A stretch of DNA of 64,000 bases from Balanoglossus misakiensis (lineage: Eukaryota; Hemichordata): positions 7,874,001-7,938,000 of the forward strand of contig CM082595.2 in assembly GCA_040954595.2 (NCBI GenBank), written 5' to 3'. The position numbers and the translations under genes are program-made. Of this stretch, positions 1 to 13,100 are shown piece after piece. Position 1 is the first letter of the stretch; each line of letters opens with the position of its first letter. The notes under the pieces are model-generated. The model was given only the letters and a program-made list of their open reading frames with translations. It searched no databases and was not told the origin of the DNA.

Positions 1-595
1 CTTAGTACAAGGACAATGTAAACAGCTAGAAAGCACATGAGATTTACGGACAAGCCTGTAACATGCCCTGAAAAATAACCTCTGCCACAGGGCATGTAAA
101 ATTGGTCAGATTTAAGTGTAGTATGCACAGGCCTGAATCAGACCTTATGGTACAGGGATGTATACAGTAGGGTAATTTCTGACTGTATCCAGTCTTGTGT
201 ACACAGGACTGAATCACTGGTGTACGTATAGTGTTGTGTTAGTGGGCCTGATTCAGTGTCTGAAAATTCACAAGATTTCGGGGGTGTAATATTTTCAGGA
301 AAATGTGCCAATTTTGATGATAGAAGAGTGAACAGTAATATTTGTGTTCACACTAAAAAAACTCAGACCCTGTCACAGGTCTGTGTTCACAGCACTGTAT
401 ACAGTCCTGTACTATATACTGGTATTTTGACAGGCATAAGTTTCAGACCCTGTCATGTTATGATGTGTCCACAGCACTGTATACAGTAATGTTCTCACAG
501 TACTGGATGCAGACCAGTACAGCAGTCCCTGTATCGGCAGGCTACATGACTCACAACTCCCAAATTGCTTTATTTTACAATTTTTTTTTTCATAG
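1..595. repeat. Degenerate quasi-palindromic repeat block upstream of the first recognised exon
   Basis: No coding exon is recognised here. The stretch is rich in short inverted repeats: 10-bp perfect arms at 61-70 and 88-97 (ACATGCCCTG / CAGGGCATGT), the self-complementary ACTGTATACAGT twice (about 393-404 and 477-488), and CAGACC...AGGTCTG at about 364-383. The same vocabulary returns at 43600-43875, so this is probably a diverged copy of one repeat class. The first integrase exon starts immediately after, at 596, behind a T-rich acceptor. Confidence 0.4.
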
Positions 596-3500
596 TTTGA
601 GTACATTGAAGAGAAGACTGTTAGTATTTGGTATAAAAAGACACCAGAGAGTTAGCCCTGATGATGTTCGAATGGCAGTTAAGGTCAGTAACAGTAATAT
701 AAGATGCAGTGATATTACATGACATTATGAGGTTAAAGCTCAATATAACTTGTTTGTTGGGTCATATTGCAATGGGCCATGTCACGTGAGTCGAAGACGA
801 GTTTTATGCAGCCAATGACCACACAAGTGGTGACATTACCATGCGAACAGGTGATATTGAGCTATAACCTTTTTATCATATTGAAATACCGTATTTTTGG
901 CAATTTTTGGTCGTAAAATCTATTTTTCTGAAATTGAATAGCAAATTGCTTTGAACTTTGCTTTGCAGGTTCTTATTGCTCCCTGGTGGAAAGTGAAAAT
1001 ACAGTATATATTTGTCAGAGCATAATGTATAATGTGATGCTTCTTTGTCTCCTCAGGCAGAATTGCAAGGGCCAGGCAGATTACTTGGGATTAAGGCAAT
1101 GTACAAGCGCATACGTCAAAAGCATAGAATTTTCGCCACAAGGTAAATGTGATCAAGTTATTTTTTGTGTTTCAATTACCCCTTGAATTTTGAGTATAGT
1201 TACTATGGTAAAAATGTAGTAATTTCACCACAGTTTTCTTTTTAGGTTCAACCCTGACACCTGAAATCAATATATCTTGGGAGACTTATAAATTAGGCTC
1301 TGGCTGTCCTTCTCTCCACAGCCACTACTCAGACATGCATGAACCAATTTCAGTTGGGCTTGGCATAACTCGTACTACAAGGACAATGTAACATATGGTA
1401 CATAATTGTACATGTCAATTTGTTTTTGTGACACAATCCAATTTCGCTGACAAGTAGCCATTTTCTGAAAAAAAAATTCATGTCTAGAGCCATTATTTCG
1501 AATGGCCAGTCTAATTGCATCATACAGAGGTTGTGTTTAGGCAAAAAATATGCATAATTGACACCAAAAAAAAAACATTTGACGCAAAAATCTGATGAGT
1601 GCATCAATATTGACACATGTAAAGTTGCTACATCGTTTGATTATTGAGGTTGACGCACTGTTGAGCAGGACAAAAATTGCTACTGCGACCTCTGATCATA
1701 GCATACATTCATATGTATGTCAATATGCTTTGTGAAATTCTCGAATGTGGCCACCAGGTGTCATCCAGACGGCTGCCATTTTCGTTGAGTGTTTGATCTG
1801 ACATGATCTTATGAGATTCATACTTTCTTGAGGAAGTTTGTTGTCATAGCTGTAATAAAAATAAAAATATGAAACATGGGTGTTCAGATCCTGTGTCCAC
1901 ATTGCCTTCGCTGTTTACCATCAAGATATTGTAGATACACAGGCGCACGTGTGCTGGATTGGCTAGCTGTTAACAGCCATTGCCAGCGATAGCTGGTATA
2001 GTATGTCCGTGGCTGAGACACAGTGACACTGACAGTCTTCTGAAATGCCAAAAAATGGCTAATCAGTTTCTAATTTGACAAATTGAATTCCGGTGTCATT
2101 AGTTAAAATGGCTCATGCTTTAAAAAGCCTACTGCTAACACAATAGGTATACCTGTTAGGGTAAATACATAGGAAGGTGTGAATGTTTAAGGTACTTTGA
2201 CTACAGGCATGGGAGTAGAAAGGTGGTTAGTTAACATATAATGCACCATGCTGAACATATATGAAAGTGGTGCCAAAGTTGTGCTAAGAAAGTGCTGGCA
2301 CACTGTCAGCATTTTGCTATGTTTTACTGTATCCGTGTGGTAGGTAGGGTGTGTATGTATGTATGCATGGAGATAAGTAGGCATATATGTGTTAGTGAAG
2401 GCATACATGTTCTTCTGATTATAAATTCTGAATTTACTTATGCGGAAAAAAATACATGCAATATTATTTACATTGGCATGGCTGATAATTTCCTTGACTC
2501 GTCTTTTGGTTAATAGAGATCAGGTGGAAGCTATCATGGTAGAGCTCTGTTATGATAACATGCTGGAAAGGCGAGGAGGGCGACTTATTTGCCAGCGCCG
2601 GAAGTACTATTCAGAGGTGTAGTTAAGTATTTAAAAATTTCAGATTTGTAATTTTTAGCTCTCATTTTCCATTATTTAGGGTGACAAGAGCTTATGTGAT
2701 AAAACAGCGTCTGTCTGTGTGGCTTTCTTACTGTTTGGCTGGCTGTATGTATGTATGTATGTACCTGTATGTATGTATGTAGCAAGTAACTGCAAAAACT
2801 CGAGAACCGTTGATATCTTCATATTTGGTGTAGAGATTCATAATGAATGATTAGCAATCAATAACTCAGAAATTGTTGGTTTTGATGAATTCATATTTTA
2901 TTTATAGTTATTTAAGGAAAAGCCTATAATACACATTTCTTCATTTTGAATTTATCTATATTTTTAAAAATGTTTGTCCGAAATTTTACTTCTTGTTCTA
3001 TACCTTTGAAATTTTGTTTGCAGATTTTTAGGGAAATGCTTTGGAATTCTTCGAATGTTCTCATTTTCATTACTAGATGAGAGACATGTGATACCATCTT
3101 AAGCTTTCCTTTCCGATATTTTTTGTCCTTTGACCCTTCTAACTCAAAACTTCATCCTTAAAGTGCATGTTATATCAACAGTTCGTGCTTGTTTTTTCAG
3201 GGCCCAAATTGGGTTTGGCATATGGATGGGTATGATAAATTGATGGGCTTCAGAAAGTCTGAATATCCATTTGCTATACATGGGTGTATTGATGGATTCT
3301 CTCGGAAAATTATTTGGCTGAGGGTGTACAGCACAAATAACAACCCACATGTTATTGGAAAATACTACTATGATGCTGTGTCTGAAAATTTATGTAAGTC
3401 ATTTTATGTTTAGTAATTTATGTGTCAGGTTGTAAAGTTCTCTTCGAAAGTCAAAGGCTTAAATTTTTTGTCAAATTTTGTTCAAGGCAACTACAGATTA

Positions 3501-6500
3501 TTCTCTTTTACATTGTAATTAATATTGAGAATAATAATTGTTCACCGTGCAAAATTCTGAATTAGAGGGCCATATTGTCTTACAGTTGACATTCAAAATG
3601 GCTGCCAATGTCTGAGTTAAACCATATGGAGAAATATTAAATAAACGGTTTTTATGAAAACAAGTTGGTGAACGCAATATGTTCTTCTTTCTTTTCAAAA
3701 ATACTCACACAATTTATTAAAGAATGGAAAGATATCATTATTCTGAAAATCTGTTCCTGAGTTGCGTACTACCTTAAAGCAACATGCAGACCTACCTCAT
3801 ATGATGCGTATGTTTTTTTCTCATAATAGGCTGTCGGCCTAAGGGATACACCATTAGATCTTGGGGGGGGGGGGGGTGGTCAGAAGTGAATAAAAAAATA
3901 TGCGAAGAGAAAATCACGAAAAAAAAATAAAAATCAGACCCATTAGCCCCCAAAAAATACAGAAACCATAAATGTGACAGAAAATAAATTTGCAAAATGC
4001 CACTTAAATCCGGTATTTGATATTAAAGTGTGAGATTCTACCATCAAAGTATAATTTTTCGGCGCGACCTTCGGTCACATTCAGTAACTTTTAAACTTTT
4101 GATGTTTTTCACGCTATTTTTGATCTGTAGAATAACCGCAGTTTCTTATTCTACTCATGTCTTTTTGATGTAGTGTGCCCATCTCGAACTCGTTCGGATC
4201 ATGGAACTGAAATGGTGGAACTGGCTGAATCTCAAATGTTCCTTAGAAGAAATCACACAGATGTGTATGCCTTTGACAAAGCTCACAAGTATGGGTCTTC
4301 AACTTCTAACCAGGTACACATGCCTAAACTGATTTATTTTGTTGCAATATTATCAAATATGGTCCCTGTTGCCAATTTGCCTTCAGTTTTCACTTCGACA
4401 TGCCTGAGCAACTTTCATCAAGATTTTGCACAATGACAATATACATATGCATGGAAGATCATGTTTCTTTATAAGATTCAATATTGCTTCCCGGTAAGCT
4501 CCCAAGTACATGCCTAGCAATAGACACGCTAGAACTGAATATGCTGCAGCTGGAACTTGGTGCAAACATAGTGTATTAAGTGTATACTGAGGCATGTACA
4601 TGCAGACCAATTTCTTTCTTCACCACAACTATAGCTATAAGTTCTACACATCTGAATTGATTTTCTAAATCAGAGTGAACCACTGAAACAGAAGAATGGA
4701 AACGAAGTTGTAGAATGAATAATGTAAATTATTGTATACTCAGTTGTTATTTGTGATGACGTTTGAAAAAAAAGCAGGACGTAGGTTTTTTGCGTAATGT
4801 TATTGATAAGTAAATTGTATATATGCTTTTGTCATTAAATCTATAGTGTATTGAAAGCTGGTGGGCTCAACTAAGAAAATCCAGTACACAGTACTGGAGA
4901 GAAGAATTTAAGGTTAGACAAATATGTGTTTAAAAATATGATGAATATTGGTTTTAAATAAGACCAAAATGATTGGCAGTTTGTTATAAATTTTTCACCT
5001 CCATAAAAGTTGGACTGGCCATCATTGTGTGTTGTCTGTCTGACCATCAGCTTTTTGCTTTTTCTCAGAAGTTTTTCCTGCTGTAAAAATGGATAGCAAT
5101 ATGACTGTAACTTGTGTAAGGTGGTGCTGTATCCGTCATCTGTGCACATATATACATATGTATGTGTGTGTGTGTGTGTTCAATACAAAAAATAAAGAAC
5201 TGCTGCACATTTCCTCTGGGGATTTTGTTCAAATGAGAAGGCGTCATTAGTAAAAAAGAAATTTATTTGATGATTGGTAAACAATTCCTCCAGAATGTGT
5301 ATAATGAGTGACAGCATGAAATTAAGCAGCTCATTTGAAAAGTTTTAAGTTTGGCAAAAAATGTCATTAAAACTGCAGCACCCTGAATCAAACAGAACCA
5401 TACTGTCTATAAATTGTCAGATGATGGGCTTTTGTCAATTCACCTTCGATTTTCCTTATTCAGACATTAAAAGACCAATCACTGTATGATTCAAGTAATC
5501 CAATAGATAGGTAAGATGTAATTTTTCACACAAATCTGCATTTTATGTATTGAACAGTCATATTTATCATTTGCAATACAAAGTTAGGGTATCTCAACAT
5601 ATAAATTTGATGACTTGTATGATACACTTCATTCAATTTGTAGGCCTGATTTAAATTTTATAAATATAAAACAACCCTACTAGATAAACATGACAACAGT
5701 TGTAAAATGCGCATTCAGTTTTGGACTGCTGTGACTATTATAAATGCAAGCTCCAGTGTTATAATAGCATGTACATTTACTCTGCTATATGGCATATTAT
5801 TTTTGAATTTATCTTCCTGTTCTCATCTTTCATTTTCAGAAAATGCCTCATGTATGTATACATGCCCCTTCTTCAACATGAATTGACAGAATTTGCTGAT
5901 GAATGGAACTCGCATAGAATACGTGCACAGAAAAGGCAACAACGACCACATGGTATTCCTGAAGATTTATACAAGTTCCCAGAAGAGTTCGGTAAGTATA
6001 ATGCTGTTTTGGAGGGCAAGATTTGTATGGATTTCTGAGATAAATTTCAACTATATCGGTGAATGTTAACTTTAACCTTATTAATTTATGTTTAGGAAAT
6101 GTTTAATCCCACAGATGGCCACTCAAATTGAATGTTTGAATTTAGTGTTCCTACATAATGTTTATGTATGCCATGACTTATGTTGAGATCCAAATTTATT
6201 GCTAAGTTGAAAAAAAAATCTCCATGAATGAAACTTGTTCTAAAGATATTAAAAGTTTGGCAAAGGAAATTTACAACCTGAATCATCTCCAGTTCAACAG
6301 AACAGTGGTATTCAAGATACAACTCTTAACATTGTTATCTCGACTTTCCTTCATGTTTACTTACCTGTTGCAGTTTTGTGTAAATGGGTTAGTAGTATGA
6401 GGGATAACCGTAAATGTTTTCATTGCAGTTTGAAAGATGATGTTTTACTGATAACTGACAAATAAGTTGATACACATCTGTACTATCATAGTGGATTAGG

Positions 6501-6941
6501 TACAGTGGTATATGTACCACATGACAAGATTCAGGGACATTACTACATCAACAATGTTATAGCATGGCCTTTGTTTCATTTGCTGTGCCACAAAATGTAC
6601 ATAAATAGCTTTGTATCATAAAAGTGCCTTTTTTGCCATTCCAAATTTTAATGGCTAGTATCAGTATGTCAACAATGTAAAGTAAACCATGGGATATTCT
6701 TAACACTTTTCCTTTAACTTACATTAACACAGATGCACAGGAGATGGGGTTTGTTGTGAACAGAAGAGATTTGGCAACATTGGCTGAACGAGGAGGCTAT
6801 GATGAGCAGCTGCCTCATTATCTGTCTCCGTCTTTTGTACAAGATTCAGAAAATGAAGTGTACAGCGTTTTTGATCACATTACTTTGAATAATGCCAAAC
6901 AGGTGTACATTTACTTGAGGTACCTGTTTTCCCAACATTGA
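596..6941 (+). CDS. Integrase-core (DDE) domain protein, spliced, 5' end outside window
   Basis: Nine phase-compatible exons: 596-683, 1057-1142, 2517-2616, 3201-3393, 4174-4313, 4847-4912, 5464-5510, 5840-5991, 6733-6902. Together they give about 347 residues of the integrase-core family common in cnidarian, amphioxus and fish gene models. Visible landmarks in order: STLKRRL-like helix-turn-helix (exon 1), GPGRLLGIKAM (exon 2), WHMDG with the first catalytic Asp (exon 4), SDHGTE with the second Asp (exon 5), CIESWWAQLR with the catalytic Glu (exon 6), and a basic C-terminal part around EWNSHRIR (exon 8). The Asp-Glu spacing is about 40 residues. The first exon starts mid-codon, so upstream exons are missing. 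The end is uncertain: reading through the last donor stops at 6941; a tiny alternative exon 7115-7132 would add five codons and TGA. No premature stop is visible. The intron-rich layout suggests a host gene of transposon origin rather than a live element. Confidence 0.8.
2690..3110. repeat. Dispersed repeat with GTATGTAT microsatellite, intronic
   Basis: Lies in the intron between integrase exons 3 and 4. It contains a GTATGTAT run (about 2741-2785) followed by 'aactcgagaaccgttgatatcttcatatttggtgt'-type sequence. The same order (GTATGGATG-type microsatellite, then 'aacttgaaaaccgct...atatttggtgtgtag') recurs at 41640-42720, so both are copies of one non-coding family. No open frame is supported. 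Confidence 0.5.
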
Positions 6942-7181
6942 TGTCTGTATAAGGTGGGTTCATGCTACCTACATGATTTTAACACAACTGACCAAAAATC
7001 AGTGTGTTGTAGTAGTTGTGTTGGAGCTGAAAAGATGTAGGACAGTGAGAATTTTATCTGTAAATGACAAAAAGACAAACACTGCTGAATGGAGTAAGTC
7101 AATATTTAATACAGTTGTTTAGATGGCAGTGAAGGTTCTTAACTGAGAAAATGGAGTGAAATTGAGCATTCATAGTCTGCA

Positions 7182-10100
7182 TCAAGCGGGATCCTCCGAC
7201 AACAGCACAGCATCATCACCTTCGCTTGAAGACTTAAGTGTAACCTGCAGAATCACAACAACCATCATTAAAATCTATACTCCACAAAATATCACCCAAA
7301 ACTTGTATTACAGTGTTGCCTCAGGCCATTTTTTTTGCTGTAAGCCATTCTGGCTAATCTGACTTAGCCAGATGATGTGCTAGCTGGCTCATGTTTTTGT
7401 ATTTGCTCAGTTTTCTATTCACAGATAAGAAAAAAAATATACTGTATATATACATACACACTTCCCCAGCCTATATGATAAGCTTCTATTGTCATGTGTA
7501 TACAGCAAATGGAAGCTAAATTAGTTGAACAAAGGCACTTACCTCTGATAACGTATACTTGGCCAAAGATGGCGACATAACTTGTAGAGCTGGATAAAAC
7601 AAAAAGTAAAATGTTCTCTGTATTTCCATGGTTCATGTAGACATTTCACCTTTTCATTAAATGTTATGTTATGAAAGGTAACTAGTTACTACATTACTGT
7701 TTTTTTTAACTTAAACATGCATACATACATACACTGATCCCACAAGGTCCCACTCGTATAATATGGAGCTAAAACTAACAGAATCATGTTGAAATTGTCA
7801 ATTATTTTGAGAGGAAAAAAATATTTGCAAATTAATAATAATATCAATATCACAGAGCCAAGTGCTTTCTAAGGGTTCATTTGTATATTTGAATGAAGTA
7901 TTTAAGCAATAATCCCCGCCGCAGGCGGGTATACACGAGATTTTGGTACAATTCGAGACATATAGCACGAGCCGTAAGGCGAGTGCTATATGGTAGCGAA
8001 TTGTACCAAAATCTCGTGTATACCCGACTGAGGCGGGGGTTATTGCTATTATATTATATCAACAATTGATTTCTGTGGCATATCAGTGTCGTTTTCATAA
8101 CGAAACAACGTCAGAAAGAAAAATTACGATCGTGAACCAACATGGCGACGATTAATGTAAACACGAGCGGCCCGAGATCGAGCATTCAACATGAAGCAGA
8201 CGACAAAAAGTGACAAAAGTGAAAAATATTCAGAGCAGAGCAGTTCCAAAATAAAACGTCCGTAAATTCAAGTGTTTTTATGTTATTTATTTGGTTTAAT
8301 CCCGTGCAACTGTGGTTTAACCACACATTTTCCCTGCTGCATGCTAGTTCAGGGGCAAGTTTTACCACTGCCAGCAATGGTAAAACAGTATTTCACCATC
8401 GCTCTCGTCCAATCAGAATCGCAGATGGTAGCATGATATAATATAATACAATTTAGGTGTATAATACCTCACCTGGTAATCTTATCATGTCACAGTATCG
8501 TGAACATATGTGCCCATTGGCGAACGGAACAATTGCTTCTCTGGCGCAATTATCAACGCCAAACACCCTGTTGAATGCAATTTGTAGGTAAAAATTTGCT
8601 TTAAAAAATAAAAAACAAGCGCCCTAGTGGCCAATAGAGATCCACTGTAATATTGACATAACATCATAGTTATACAGGAAACATTTGTTAAGAATTTTTG
8701 CATTAAAACTATCAAAGTTGACTCAGCTTTTTTATGGTGATTACTGTATAACCCCCCCCCCCAAAAAAAAAAGACACAATATCCTTACAGACCTAATTTT
8801 GTCAATTTAAAGGGGAAATCCGTCGTAGCTGATTTCTACATAATTTGGTAGCTTTGATGTCACTCTTTCAGAAAAAAACATATTCGCCATGTATAGGTCG
8901 CGCGATTTTTTACAAAATCTAGGGAAAGTTGGCAAAATTTCCAATATGGCGTTTACTGTAATTTGAATCATGGGAAATAGTCAATGTACATTGTAAGTTA
9001 CTGTAAATAAAAAAATGTTAATTTTTTATTTAAAATTGCTTGTACTTACATTGCGTTTTCGTTGTTGTCAAGTAGCGACCAACTTGCTGGAGCTACATCA
9101 GTCAGTCGGTAACCAACTCCTACATTGTCAAAAATACAAGGTTCAAAGAGTTGGCAGGTATTAAATTCTACATACATTTACTACATAATATGTTGCATGG
9201 CCAAATAAATTAATACCCCAGCCATTTAAATAAAGAAGGAAATTGAAGTCGTTCATGAATGTCTTTGTGCCAAATTTGGATGGAAAAGCTATTAATAGTT
9301 AACACCTAAATAACAATTCTGCCCTAAAATGACCTATATATTTGGTTGAGGGATTCTTGGGATATCAACTAAGAACGCATTAATATGAAATGGGCTAATA
9401 ATTAACATGTCCACCAAAATTTCATTCTACCGGTATAAGGGTAATATTATAGTATAATTAAACTGTTTGAAAGTTATGTCCAATTTGTTCAAAATCACAG
9501 TGTTGCATTTTAGCCATACACAGTCACAAGTATTTCAAATGGTATGCTAAACAAAATGAATTATTATGAAAACCCACCTTGAAGGTCTGTGATGAGGAAT
9601 CTGTTGTCAAATTTGTTCATCACCCAGTGTGCGAATGTGCTCAATTTTTCTCTTATCTCCATGTCACCACCCAACATGGCACCCATGTTGTTCATATATT
9701 TAATATATGGTCCAGGCAAAAATTCTTCCAAAGTAAAGTACTTCTCTCCTGCTTTAAGCAGGTAACAAGGGATAATGCTAGAAAATACAAGTAAAAAATA
9801 AGCAGTTTTAAAAATCATTTTGCTTGAATAATGTGAAGAAATAGAAAATTTATGTGAAAGAATTATTACCAATGACTTCCATGTGTGAACATGGAGTATG
9901 GATTCCACGAAAACATGCGTGAAAGTATTAAAAGTCTGGCAATTTTGTTTTGATACCTCATATGAAGTCAAGTGCATCTTTGAAAATTGGGGGAGGGAAG
10001 CAGTACATGTGGGCCTTCGAAATAACGAACATGGTTTACATTGTTAGGTGCAATGAGTATGAGTGTATAATATGGCATTACAAATGAGCTGATGTGATGC

Positions 10101-13100
10101 AGTCTCACAAAGTTGTTTCAACCTTTTAATTGGACAATTTCTTATAGTCACCTCACTAGTACTGAAATGGGTGCATGAATACTGAAATCCAAAAATTAAC
10201 CTAATGAGATGAGATGATTCAGATTGAATCAGAAATGTGATCTTACTCTGGTGTCTGACCAAATTCTGCTGGAACTGTTCTTGCGAATATTTTACTTAAC
10301 ATATTGCCCAACATCTGGCCTTGCACTTCCTGAAATGATAACAGAGGCTGTGATTATCATGTCTTCATGATTCATCAAGTATATGAGTAAAGGTGGTCAT
10401 AACATGTTTATGGCATATTTTCTTTTGCAACCCTCCAGAATTCTACATCAGTCATAACACCAAGGCCAACTTATTATATATTGTGCAGTAACTTATCCTA
10501 GTAACAATGGTGCAGCCAACCACAAACAGATTTTCCCCATTTTAAGAGTGGTAAATTAGTTTGTTGATCAATAGTAGTTGCAATCACAAGTTGTACAATA
10601 TTCACCAAATACTGATAATATCAAAACTGACACAAACAAATGTGATCACTAGACCACTAGTGTGAGATCAAGATGCATAACCACTGAATTTTTCTTGGTA
10701 ATAGTCTAGGGAACACAAATTTACAAAGTACTGCACTTTGAGAGAAATATTAATTGTAATTGTAATTTTTATTAGTATTAATCGTGATGACAAAAGGAAT
10801 CTAAAATAGCTAGAAGTTTATATTATAAAACACTTTCAACAGGCACTAATTCATCTCATTTGCATATCACCAGTGAAAAATACCAGTTTTATGTTTTTGC
10901 TTGCAACAAAGGTGCAATCATAAGTACATTATGCAATAATAATAATAATAATAATGAAAATCATCATTATCATCATGGACTGACCCGTTTCGCTATGATG
11001 TACTGCACCTCTTGGATAGTTTTTCCAAGTTTCTGATAAAAACCGCTATGTACAGCCTCCACAGCAGAGTCCAGATGTTCCTTCAGCACGTACGTCTTTT
11101 TTTCTTGCACACCCAAGTACGTTGATGTAATAATATAGCATTTGTATGCAGATCTCATCCCACCTACACCAATTCTTTGGTCACATTTTCTGAATACAAT
11201 TTTGTACTCTTCAGTGTCCCACTGGCTCTGACCATTTTCGTCATACATGTACACATACAAATTGGCATTTTCACAAGGACCTGTAAACAAGATAAAATAT
11301 TGGTGATATGCAGTGCATCAGAAGGTGTAATCTCATAGGTTACAACTTTTACGCACCTGTTGCATAATATTGCAGATTGGTCTAACACAGAAATATACAG
11401 AAATAAACCAATCACATTCAATCTTGCGAGACTACTGCAGGTAAGTATCAATTAGATTTTGTGAAAATAATTAAGCTGATCAGACCACATGCTTTAAATC
11501 CTTAGATTGTTTGTTCAATCCTATTAAGTGCGTATCCATGAGCTCTAGCTCACTCATAGACATAGCATGAATAGAGAATAATTGTTGGTAAAACATATCT
11601 GCAATCGTTCGAACTTTTAATATGTGTGAAATTTCAAATAAATCATGCCATTTCTATCCTTTTATCTGCTTTTGCTGGCTGAAGTTTTCAGACACAGACC
11701 TGTAAAATGTATGAATAAGTTTCGAAAGGGGGCATAAGAGATATGGTAATTCTGACAACAAATGTAAAAAAGGGAGGTGGGCAAGGCTGATGTGTCATAT
11801 GTGTCTCCCAACAGATCAATTTATCCAATAGACATATTTTCTCCAACAATAAATCATGCAATTTATCTAAAGTCTGGTCTTCCTGAACCTACAATAATTT
11901 GAATCATGGGAAAAAGTGCCAAACTTTCCAATTTTTGGCACATGATTAAAGTAGAAACCATGTGTATGGAAAGAAAAAGTATTCTATGACAAACAATGAA
12001 TCATTGTCAAACAACCCATTCCTACTACAAAGTGTACGGCTTAATATTGGTACACCTGATATATACAATTTAGAGCATGTCAGAGTAATGGTCCAGGTAC
12101 CATCATGTGTAGGGTGTGGACTTACACACAGAAAGACAGATGGGCATTATAGGACAGTCACAGGACTATACCATGTCTGCAGTGACTGAAAATGCTATGA
12201 ACAGATAATAAAACTTATGTAAATTGTCTCTGAGCATATTAAAATTATAGAATATTACAGAATAAATATTCTGATGAGTGAAATAAAATCTAATCACAAA
12301 TACACTTAAACAAACACTAACAAATGTCACACACCCTGCAGGTCAAACACACAGACCAAAATGGTTAGCAAGAACCACGCTTCTTAGATTACAATTTAGT
12401 GGAAATAGTATAGAAACTTACCAGCTTCAAGGGCTGGTATAGCCTTCCCATGACCAAATCTCATGATGGTTGTTAGACCAACTTTTTGTTAATTAAATTG
12501 GGAAAAGAAAAGCAGAAGCAATGAGTTTTGTTGAAAGTAGGGACTGAATTCACAATGTCAAGAGTGCTAACTGGCATAGTGGTTACCTTTTACATTGAAT
12601 AACACAAAAAAAGAACAAACTAAATTTTTATTTTATGCAGAAATTGAATAAATTCCTAACATAGAACAACCCTCATGTCAAACAGTCAAATTTTTATGCA
12701 TGTTGAAAACACTTGTACTCTTTAAAAAATCTGTCATGAACACATGACAAAAGCTGACAAAATCAGGGCAGATTTTATCATATATGTCTCCAATGGGAGC
12801 AGTCAGCAACAGGAAGACATTTTCATCAAGTATTTGAATCATGGGAAAAAGTGCCAAACTTGTGCCAAAATGGTGCTTTTCACTTTATTCAAGTGACAGT
12901 AGGTGAAATGTCTGGTTGGTGAAAATGACTTATAGGCTAACCAAACCCATACGAGATATGTACATTACAAAATCAGTCTTGTCAATAATATGCTAATCTC
13001 AAACAATAGTTAAGAAATGATAGCATTTGGGCACAGTAAATCTATTTCTGTAGCACATGTGCTAAGACATTGAAGGAGTATGCATTCACAAATATACAAC

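Noticed and set aside
9564-9977. A 137-residue minus-strand ORF starting MHLTSYEVSK
   Set aside because: Its N-terminal half is intron; only 9777-9578 is coding, as an internal alpha-kinase exon fixed by the phase of its neighbours.
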